Below are positions 1 through 5,513 of a DNA stretch of 6,763 bases, one piece after another. Origin of the DNA: an uncultured Blautia sp. (lineage in GTDB: Bacteria; Bacillota; Clostridia; Lachnospirales; Lachnospiraceae); the NCBI GenBank assembly GCA_900765525.1, contig CAAFRY010000008.1, positions 1 to 6,763 of the forward strand. Reading direction: 5' to 3'. Under the pieces are notes generated by a model. The model saw only the letters and a list, made by a program, of their open reading frames with translations, did no database searches and was not told where the DNA came from. The position numbers and the translations under genes were made by a program. Position 1 is the stretch's first letter, and each line of letters begins with the position of its first letter.

Positions 1-5
1 AAATC

Positions 6-12
6 AAGGAGG
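6..12 (+). promoter_or_regulatory. Ribosome binding site of the binding-protein gene
   Basis: AAGGAGG lies 8 bases before the ATG at 21. It is a near-perfect Shine-Dalgarno match and fixes the start of the lipoprotein gene. The promoter of the operon is not within the 20 bases available upstream. Confidence 0.85.
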
Positions 13-20
13 AGAAAGGC

Positions 21-1100
21 ATGAGAAAAAGAGGTTTGGCAATGTTAATGGCAGGAATCATGATAATCAGCAGCTGCGTTATGGGGTGCGCTAAGGACAA
101 TGGAAAAGATACTCCTGCGGAAACAGCAGCAGCGGCATCCGAAACAGCAGCCCAATCTGAGACAGAGGGTTCTGAAACAACGAAACAGGCATCGGAAGGA
201 GCGGTGAAAGGGGATATTAACGGAGACGGTATTTTTAAGGTGGGATTTTCGGAACTGGCCATTGATGGGGCCTGGAGGGTTGCACAGGTTGACAGTATGC
301 AGAATGAGGCGGAGTCCAGAGGGTATGAATTTGTAATGTCCAATGCAGAACTGGATACTGCCAAGCAGATTTCAGATGTAGAAGATTTACTCACACAGGA
401 TTTAGATTTCCTGTTTATAGCGCCTATTGATATGGAAGCCATTATGCCTGCCATAGAAGCTGCTAAGGCAAAGGGGGTTCCCACGATTCTCTTGGACAGG
501 GAGGCCAATGGAACTCCAGGTGTGGATTATATCTGTACGATTCTCTCCAACTATATATGGCAGGGGGAAGCCTGCGCTGACTGGTTAAATGAGAATGGGG
601 GAGCGGATAGTTATAAAATAGTTCAGATTACCGGTAAAGTAGGGGGAAGTGATGTACGTGACCGGCAGGCAGGATTTGAAACCGGCGTAAAAAAATATGA
701 AAATATGGAAATCGTTGCAACCCAGAGCGGTGAATGGTCCAGAACAGAAGCACAGAAGGTAATGCAAAATATCATTCAATCAACCGGAGGCGATTTTAAT
801 GTTGTTTACTGCCATAATGATGAGATGGCATTGGGTGTTGTACTTGCTTTGAAGGCAGCAGGAATGAATCCGGGAACAGATGTAAAGGTAATTGCTATTG
901 ATGGACAGGCCGAGGCCGTGGAAGCAATCATAGCAGGGGAAATGAACTGCATTGCTACCTGTAATCCAAGATTCGGCCCGGTTGCTTTCGATACCATGGA
1001 AAAGTATCTGAATGGAGAAAAACTGGAGCACATTATCAATAATGAGGAGTATATTATTGACACTGCAAATGCCGAGGAGAAATTGCCGGATGCATTCTAA
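21..1100 (+). CDS. Sugar ABC transporter substrate-binding lipoprotein, YtfQ-like (periplasmic-binding-protein type I fold)
   Basis: This 359-residue protein should capture a sugar outside the membrane and deliver it to the permeases encoded downstream. It starts with a basic N-terminus (MRKR), a hydrophobic stretch, and a lipobox VMGC that makes Cys23 the likely lipidated residue. Residues 24 to about 62 are a low-complexity Ala/Glu/Thr/Ser tether. The ligand-binding fold starts near residue 72 (FKVGFSEL). Compared from memory with E. coli YtfQ, the galactofuranose-binding protein, it keeps the pattern GxWR (Trp85, Arg86), LLDR (Arg160), DRxxGF (Arg215), HNDEM (Asn266, Asp267) and AIDG (Asp294), most of which lie at sugar-contact positions in that family. 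The sugar itself cannot be read from sequence; a furanose form is the best guess. The mature part has five cysteines besides Cys23 (172, 185, 264, 310, 314), unusual for an exported protein but compatible with an anaerobe. It is separated from the ATPase gene by a hairpin, which would suit higher expression than the membrane parts. Confidence 0.93.
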   Translation: MRKRGLAMLMAGIMIISSCVMGCAKDNGKDTPAETAAAASETAAQSETEGSETTKQASEGAVKGDINGDGIFKVGFSELAIDGAWRVAQVDSMQNEAESRGYEFVMSNAELDTAKQISDVEDLLTQDLDFLFIAPIDMEAIMPAIEAAKAKGVPTILLDREANGTPGVDYICTILSNYIWQGEACADWLNENGGADSYKIVQITGKVGGSDVRDRQAGFETGVKKYENMEIVATQSGEWSRTEAQKVMQNIIQSTGGDFNVVYCHNDEMALGVVLALKAAGMNPGTDVKVIAIDGQAEAVEAIIAGEMNCIATCNPRFGPVAFDTMEKYLNGEKLEHIINNEEYIIDTANAEEKLPDAF

Positions 1101-1117
1101 ATAAATATGTCCCATGG

Positions 1118-1160
1118 TTTAACTGCCCCTTCTAAGAAATACTCAGGAGGGGCAGTCAAA
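1118..1160 (+). promoter_or_regulatory. Intercistronic hairpin between binding-protein and ATPase genes
   Basis: ACTGCCCCT at 1122-1130 is perfectly complementary to AGGGGCAGT at 1148-1156. The stem extends inward by three pairs, one of them G-T (1131-1133 with 1145-1147), leaving an 11-base loop. Outside an A-C mismatch, TTT (1118-1120) can pair with AAA (1158-1160). No T-tract follows (CAAATTATAAG), so it does not look like a full Rho-independent terminator. In binding-protein-dependent transporter operons, hairpins here commonly protect the upstream message from 3' exonucleases or cause partial termination. That role is inferred. The rest of the 1101-1209 gap shows no convincing promoter. 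Confidence 0.7.
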
Positions 1161-1192
1161 TTATAAGAGTGACTGGTTGGTAAAGTGTGAAA

Positions 1193-1200
1193 AAGGGGTG
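1193..1200 (+). promoter_or_regulatory. Ribosome binding site of the ATPase gene
   Basis: AAGGGGTG lies 9 bases before the ATG at 1210 and matches AAGGAGGTG with one base missing. In-frame TAG (1207-1209) directly precedes the ATG, so no longer N-terminus is possible close by. Confidence 0.7.
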
Positions 1201-1209
1201 AAGTCTTAG

Positions 1210-2712
1210 ATGGAAGAAGGATATATCCTTGAAATGCATGGGATTGTTAAAGAGTTTCCCGGGGTACGCGCTTTAAAAGGAGTGGATTTTGATTTAAAGC
1301 CAGGTGAAGTACATACACTCATGGGGGAGAATGGGGCTGGTAAATCCACTTTAATCAAGATATTGACAGGCGTTTACGAAAAGGATGGAGGCAATATCGT
1401 ATTTAACGGAAAAGAAGTACGTTTTCATAATACCTTGGATGCGCAAAAAACAGGCATTAGTACGGTGTATCAGGAATTAAACATGATTCCATATCTGAGT
1501 GTGGGAGAGAATATATATTTGGGGCGCTATCCCAGAACAAAGACAGGTATCGACTGGAAATCCCTCCATAAAAATGCTCAGAAACTTCTGGATGATTTAG
1601 GTTTGGATATAGAGAGCAGACTTCCACTAAATCAATACGGAACCGCTTCTCAGCAGATGGTATCCATTGTCAGGGCCGTAAGTCTTAATTGTAAAGTAGT
1701 GGTTCTGGATGAGCCCACCTCATCTCTGGATTCAAAAGAGGTCAGAAAGCTCTTTGATATCATTCAGCAATTGAAGGAGAAAGGAATTGGTATTGTCTTT
1801 ATATCACACCGTCTCAATGAGGTTTATGAAATATCAGACCGTATTACCATTTTAAAAGATGGGGCCTATGAAGGCACATATGTTCCGGCTGAATTGACGG
1901 AATTTCAATTGATAGAAAAAATGGTGGGAAGGAGCGTCAGGGAAATAAAAGGCAATGACCGCGTCTATGATGGGGATGGGCAGCCTGTTGTTGTCATGTT
2001 GAAGGACATAGTACGTCATCCAAAGCTGTCAGACGTAAGTATTGATGTGAAAAAGGGAGAAATTGTAGGGCTTACCGGACTTCTGGGGTCGGGAAGGACA
2101 GAAACTGCCAAAGTACTATTTGGTTATGATTTACCGGACTCCGGTGATATCATGATTGGCGGAAAAAAGGTAGTTCTCAAAGCGCCTAAAGACGGATTGA
2201 AAAACGGTCTGGCTTTTGTGACGGAAAACCGCCGTGAGGAAGGCGTTATTCCAAATATGACGGTCCGAGAGAATATCTCAATATCTTCCCTTCCCCAGAT
2301 ATGCAGAAGAGGATTTATCAGCCGAAAGAGACAGGAAGCCTTGGCGGAAGAGTATATCCGCAGATTTAAGATAAAGACACCGTCTATGGAGCAGCAGCTT
2401 AAAAATCTGTCTGGCGGTAATCAGCAGAAGGTACTGCTCGCTAGATGGATAGCTACCAGGCCCAGGCTGATTATATTGGATGAACCTACAAGAGGTATTG
2501 ATGTGGGAGCAAAAAAAGAAGTGGAAGATTTGATAAAAGAGATTGCGGATACAGGAATCAGTGTATTGTTGATTTCTTCTGAGTTATCGGAACTGGTGCG
2601 TGGATGTGACAGGATATTTGTTTTGAGGGATGGCACTGTCCGGGGAATGCTGAACAGAGATGAAATTTCTGAAGAAAACATTATGAAATGGATAGCCAAC
2701 AGCCCTGCATAG
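1210..2712 (+). CDS. Sugar ABC transporter ATP-binding protein with two ATPase domains, YtfR-like
   Basis: This 500-residue cytoplasmic ATPase powers import through the two permeases encoded next. It has the tandem-domain layout of the RbsA/MglA/YtfR class and the usual length for it. Domain 1 has Walker A GENGAGKST (39-47), Q-loop Gln88, a degenerate signature YGTASQQ (143-149), Walker B VVVLDEP (163-169, catalytic Glu168) and switch His200. Domain 2 has a non-canonical Walker A GLLGSGRTE (290-298, Arg in place of Lys), signature LSGGNQQ (400-406), Walker B LIILDEP (420-426) and ISSEL where the switch His would be (Ser457). Such asymmetry is typical of this class, where one composite ATP site is weak. 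The stretch after the first signature (QQMVSIVRAV, then DEPTSSLD) resembles E. coli YtfR rather than RbsA as I remember them, which agrees with the YtfQ-like binding protein upstream. The stop codon lies 17 bases before the next start, so permease translation is probably coupled. Confidence 0.95.
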   Translation: MEEGYILEMHGIVKEFPGVRALKGVDFDLKPGEVHTLMGENGAGKSTLIKILTGVYEKDGGNIVFNGKEVRFHNTLDAQKTGISTVYQELNMIPYLSVGENIYLGRYPRTKTGIDWKSLHKNAQKLLDDLGLDIESRLPLNQYGTASQQMVSIVRAVSLNCKVVVLDEPTSSLDSKEVRKLFDIIQQLKEKGIGIVFISHRLNEVYEISDRITILKDGAYEGTYVPAELTEFQLIEKMVGRSVREIKGNDRVYDGDGQPVVVMLKDIVRHPKLSDVSIDVKKGEIVGLTGLLGSGRTETAKVLFGYDLPDSGDIMIGGKKVVLKAPKDGLKNGLAFVTENRREEGVIPNMTVRENISISSLPQICRRGFISRKRQEALAEEYIRRFKIKTPSMEQQLKNLSGGNQQKVLLARWIATRPRLIILDEPTRGIDVGAKKEVEDLIKEIADTGISVLLISSELSELVRGCDRIFVLRDGTVRGMLNRDEISEENIMKWIANSPA

Positions 2713-2719
2713 AGGAGGT
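2713..2719 (+). promoter_or_regulatory. Ribosome binding site that decides the first permease start
   Basis: AGGAGGT begins directly after the ATPase stop codon and lies 10 bases before ATG 2730. It argues for 2730 and against an upstream in-frame ATG at 2688, which would overlap the ATPase gene by 25 bases and add a polar 14-residue leader untypical of the family. Confidence 0.85.
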
Positions 2720-2729
2720 ACCAAAAACT

Positions 2730-3674
2730 ATGAAAAAAAATCCCAGTCAAAATCTGATGCGGCAGTATGGAGCGCTGATTGCATTGATTATATTGGTCGT
2801 TATTAACTGTTTTACTACTAAGAATTTCATCAGTGTCATGACACTATGGAATCTGTTTACACAGGCCACCACGGTTATGATATTAGGACTCGGAATGACG
2901 ATTGTTATTGCAACAGGAGGAATCAATATATCGGTTGGTTCTGTACTTGCTTTATCTTCCATGGTCTTGGCAAAATTCATCCTGAATGGACATATTGTCA
3001 TGGGATTGCTTGCATCCCTGGCAGTAGCCGCAATAACAGGAGCAGTTACAGGCATTATAGTAACCAAGTTTAAAGTACAGCCGATGATTACTACATTAGC
3101 TATGATGTATGCCTTAAGAGGGATTGCCAAATTAATGAATGGAGGAACGCGTTTAAGTTATAAAAATGCAGGATTCAGTAATTTTGCATATATGAAACTA
3201 GGCGGTTACATACCCATTCAATTTGCTGTTATTCTTGTTCTGTCCCTGGCCATATTTATATTGATGCGCAGGACATACTTTGGCAATTATGTGGAGGCAT
3301 ATGGTGATAATCCGTTGGCAACCAGAATATCCGGCATCAATGTGGTTGCAGTGGTGACTATCTGTTATGTACTCTGCAATGTGCTGGCCTGTGTGGCAGC
3401 CATAATTGAAACCAGCAGCATTACGTGTGCTGACCCTGTAAACATGGGACTGAATAAAGAGACAGATGCGATTGCAGCGGTTGTGGTAGGCGGGACACCC
3501 ATGTCAGGCGGTAAACCTAATATTGGCGGAATGCTGTGCGGGGCCCTGGTCCTACAGCTTATAACCATCATGATAAATATGAATAATATTCCATATTCAT
3601 ATTCGCTAATCATTAAGGCAGCCATTATTGTTGTATCATTATATGTGCAGAGTTTCAGGGATAAAAAGGCTTAA
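2730..3674 (+). CDS. Sugar ABC transporter permease, YtfT-like (RbsC family)
   Basis: This 314-residue inner-membrane protein should form half of the sugar channel, paired with the second permease. It belongs to the branched-chain/ribose permease family (BPD_transp_2). About eight to ten hydrophobic segments cover residues 13 to 307. The hallmark GGINISVG (63-70) follows the conserved LGLGMTIVIATG segment. The cytoplasmic coupling region is visible as GDNPLATRISGIN (192-204), and the late motif ETDAIAAVVVGGTPMSGG (244-261) is near the C-terminus. The pattern NMGLNKETDAIAAVV and the ending YVQSFR resemble E. coli YtfT as I remember it (a NAGLxxELDAI pattern and IVQSQR). GINIS replaces the more usual GIDLS. 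ATG 2730 is chosen over ATG 2688 because of the ribosome site between them. The gene lies 17 bases after the ATPase gene and 23 before the second permease gene. The transported sugar is unknown. Confidence 0.93.
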   Translation: MKKNPSQNLMRQYGALIALIILVVINCFTTKNFISVMTLWNLFTQATTVMILGLGMTIVIATGGINISVGSVLALSSMVLAKFILNGHIVMGLLASLAVAAITGAVTGIIVTKFKVQPMITTLAMMYALRGIAKLMNGGTRLSYKNAGFSNFAYMKLGGYIPIQFAVILVLSLAIFILMRRTYFGNYVEAYGDNPLATRISGINVVAVVTICYVLCNVLACVAAIIETSSITCADPVNMGLNKETDAIAAVVVGGTPMSGGKPNIGGMLCGALVLQLITIMINMNNIPYSYSLIIKAAIIVVSLYVQSFRDKKA

Positions 3675-3697
3675 GCTATGAGAGCGGGGTAGAGGAA

Positions 3698-4687
3698 ATG
3701 AAAAGAATTCAGATGAAAACACTACTAAAAAGACATAATGCCATTTTAGGGTTGATATTCATGATTATCCTGGCTGCCTGTATCAACAGAAGTTTCCTGA
3801 CTCTGGAGAATCTGACCAATGTACTGAGGCAGGCAAGCATGAATGGAATGATTGCCGTTGGAATGACAATGGTAATCATATGCGGCTCAATTGATTTGAG
3901 TGTAGGCACCATGATTGGATTATGCGGTTATATTGCATTATATTTCAGCAATTATAACCTTATACTGGCAGTGGCAGTTCCGCTGCTTACAGGAATTATA
4001 GTTGGAACTATAAACGGATTTCTTATCAATAAAATAAAAATTGCACCTTTCATTGCAACATTAGCAACAATGATGGCTGTAAAGGGGACCACACTTGTAT
4101 TGACAAATGAGAATACATACTTTGCATCAAATTCCATTGAGGAATTTCAGTATATAGGAAGAGGTCTGCTGGCGCCATATGTTACGGTTCCATCTGTAAT
4201 GTTCATATGCTGTGCTGTTGCCGGGGCTTATATTCTCAGACATACCATGCTGGGAAGAAATATGTATGCAGTAGGCGGGAATGCAGAGGCAGCGCGAATG
4301 ATGGGCGTGAATGTTGAAAAGACACTGATGTTTTCCCATATATTTACAGGCGGGATGGCAGCGCTGGCAGGAATCACTCTCGTATCCAGAGTGGGAGCCG
4401 CTTATCCTCTGGCAGGAGAGGGAAAGGAGCTGGATGTCATAGCAGCCTGCGTAATCGGCGGAACTGCATTGACAGGTGGAAAAGGTCACATATCAGGCAC
4501 ATTCATAGGTGTGCTGATTATGGGGATGCTGACAAATATTTTTAACATGCAGTCATTGCTGAATCCATTTTGGGAGAAGGTTATTATAGGTATATTGGTA
4601 TTGATTGTGGTACTGATACAGTCGGCAAGTGAAAGCGGAATGGCCTTTGGGAGAAAGTATAAAAACGACTTGAGGAAAGGAAAATAA
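3698..4687 (+). CDS. Sugar ABC transporter permease, YjfF-like (RbsC family)
   Basis: This 329-residue integral membrane protein is the second half of the presumed permease heterodimer. It carries the family hallmarks GMTMVIICGSIDLSVG (55-70), the coupling-region motif GGNAEAARMMGVN (193-205), and ELDVIAACVIGGTALTGGKG (244-263), with about eight to ten hydrophobic segments up to residue 309. The pattern YPLAGEGKELDVIA resembles E. coli YjfF (YALAGVGVELDAIA, from memory), fitting the order of the ytfQRT-yjfF operon, but generic RbsC proteins share much of it. The two permeases are clearly diverged paralogues, so a heterodimer is more likely than two homodimers. Start: ATG 3698 has only a weak ribosome site (GCGGGG at 3684-3689; the closer GAGG at 3692 is too near). 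An in-frame ATG at 3713 is an alternative that would shorten the protein by five residues but has no better site. The C-terminal tail is polar and basic (RKYKNDLRKGK). Confidence 0.92.
   Translation: MKRIQMKTLLKRHNAILGLIFMIILAACINRSFLTLENLTNVLRQASMNGMIAVGMTMVIICGSIDLSVGTMIGLCGYIALYFSNYNLILAVAVPLLTGIIVGTINGFLINKIKIAPFIATLATMMAVKGTTLVLTNENTYFASNSIEEFQYIGRGLLAPYVTVPSVMFICCAVAGAYILRHTMLGRNMYAVGGNAEAARMMGVNVEKTLMFSHIFTGGMAALAGITLVSRVGAAYPLAGEGKELDVIAACVIGGTALTGGKGHISGTFIGVLIMGMLTNIFNMQSLLNPFWEKVIIGILVLIVVLIQSASESGMAFGRKYKNDLRKGK
4673..4680 (+). promoter_or_regulatory. Ribosome binding site of the aldolase gene, inside the second permease gene
   Basis: AGGAAAGG lies within the last codons of the permease gene, 11 bases before ATG 4692. 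The permease stop codon falls between the site and the start, with only 4 bases between the two genes. This layout suggests translational coupling of transporter and catabolic enzyme. Confidence 0.65.
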
Positions 4688-4691
4688 TAAA

Positions 4692-5498
4692 ATGAAAAAT
4701 TATCCGTCTGAGAAAGAAGCAAGGGAATTAATCTGTGAAATAGGCCACAGGATGTGGAACAAGCAGATGGTGGCAGCCAATGATGGTAATATTACCGTAC
4801 GGATTGGAGAAAATGCTGTTTTGATTACTCCAACCGGTGTCAGCAAAGGAGAGCTGACACCGGATATGCTGTTTAAAATGGATTTGGATGGAAATATCAT
4901 TGAAAGGGCAGAGGGATATTCTCCAACCAGCGAGACAGCTATGCATCTGATGGTTTATAAGCATAATGCAGATGCTATGTCTACCTGCCATGCGCATTGC
5001 ATGTTTCTCAGCACGTTTGCCAGTGCCGGTATCGAACTGGATATGGCTACTGCGCCAGAACCCACATTGATTACGGGCAGGATTCCGGTTGCCCCATATG
5101 CGTGTCCGGGAACCAGTGATTTGGCTGAATCAATCGTTCCGTTTTTGAAGGACCATAAGGTAATCATGCTGGCCAATCACGGACCAATTTCATGGGGAAC
5201 ATCGCCCAAGGATGCGTGGTATTGTCTGGAATCAGCGGAGGCATTTGCCAAGTCATCTTTGATATTAAAGTATATAATCAAGGATTACCGGCCTTTGAGC
5301 AACGAACAGCTGGAGATATTGGAGAAGGCATTCCATCCCATATCTGCACCGAATAAAGTGAGAACGGCCCATGAAACCGTAAATTTGGAGAAGGGAAAAT
5401 CACTTCAGGATATTGATGCGGATGCAGTGACACTGACCGATGCCTGCATGGAAAAACTGGCTGATATGGTGGCAAAGAGACTGACGCAACAGTCTTGA
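4692..5498 (+). CDS. Class II aldolase, L-fuculose/L-rhamnulose-1-phosphate type, with C-terminal extension
   Basis: This 268-residue enzyme probably cleaves a ketose-1-phosphate to dihydroxyacetone phosphate and an aldehyde, with zinc in the active site. By comparison with E. coli FucA, the zinc ligands are His100 and His102 (CHAHC) and His163 (NHGP), and Glu81 in PTSE is the catalytic acid/base. The phosphate-binding elements are Gly32-Asn33 (DGNIT), Thr48-Gly49 (PTGVS) and Ser80. The catalytic domain ends near residue 215, which is the usual full length of FucA. About 50 further residues follow: a polar linker (about 217-246) and a predicted amphipathic helix (about 248-264, with Leu248, Met253, Leu256, Val260 and Leu264 on one face). 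This tail resembles a microcompartment encapsulation peptide, but that is inference. The exact sugar phosphate cannot be assigned; AraD-type epimerases share the fold, but the neighbouring rhamnulokinase-like kinase favours an aldolase. The coding sequence contains a perfect hairpin at 4834-4863. Confidence 0.88.
   Translation: MKNYPSEKEARELICEIGHRMWNKQMVAANDGNITVRIGENAVLITPTGVSKGELTPDMLFKMDLDGNIIERAEGYSPTSETAMHLMVYKHNADAMSTCHAHCMFLSTFASAGIELDMATAPEPTLITGRIPVAPYACPGTSDLAESIVPFLKDHKVIMLANHGPISWGTSPKDAWYCLESAEAFAKSSLILKYIIKDYRPLSNEQLEILEKAFHPISAPNKVRTAHETVNLEKGKSLQDIDADAVTLTDACMEKLADMVAKRLTQQS
4834..4863 (+). repeat. Perfect 11-bp inverted repeat inside the aldolase gene, Shine-Dalgarno-like loop
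   Basis: CCGGTGTCAGC (4834-4844) is exactly complementary to GCTGACACCGG (4853-4863), leaving the 8-base loop AAAGGAGA. The transcript could form a GC-rich stem about 140 bases into the gene. The loop resembles a ribosome site, and an in-frame ATG (Met59) lies at 4866, 14 bases after AAAGGAG. The bases encode the conserved PTGVSKGELTP loop, so part of the sequence is fixed by the protein. The repeat is certain; a regulatory role is not. Confidence 0.6.
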
Positions 5499-5499
5499 C

Positions 5500-5506
5500 G
5501 GGGAGG
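5500..5506 (+). promoter_or_regulatory. Ribosome binding site that decides the kinase start
   Basis: GGGGAGG lies 7 bases before ATG 5514. A second ATG at 5507 touches this site but is in another frame and reaches a stop after 14 codons, so 5514 is the real start. Confidence 0.8.
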
Positions 5507-5513
5507 ATGCCGG

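Noticed and set aside
230..248. Calcium-loop or dockerin-like motif GDINGDG near the start of the binding-protein fold
   Set aside because: The Asp-x-Asn-x-Asp-Gly spacing is right, but residue 12 of the loop is Phe76 instead of an acidic residue, there is no second repeat, and the segment leads straight into the first strand of the sugar-binding fold.
780..1115. Long reverse-strand open frames opposite the binding-protein gene, and others opposite every gene
   Set aside because: No ribosome sites, no recognisable domains, and they lie antisense to well-supported genes with conserved motifs. They are shadows of codon bias.
1161..1209. Internal promoter for the ATPase gene (TATAAG at 1162, TTGGTA further on)
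   Set aside because: No -35 element lies 16-18 bases before TATAAG, and no -10 element follows TTGGTA at the right distance.
3576..3603. 10-bp perfect inverted repeat AATATGAATA / TATTCATATT in the first permease gene
   Set aside because: Almost entirely A and T, so thermodynamically weak and easily due to chance or to codons for Asn, Met, Tyr and Ser. No operator or terminator context.
3678..3692. Four-codon open frame (MRAG) between the two permease genes
   Set aside because: Very short, has no ribosome site of its own and probably arises by chance. It ends 5 bases before the second permease start, so coupling is conceivable but unsupported.
4630..4643. Possible CcpA catabolite-response site TGAAAGCGGAATGG
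   Set aside because: Lacks the final CA half of the consensus and lies deep inside the second permease gene, far from any promoter.
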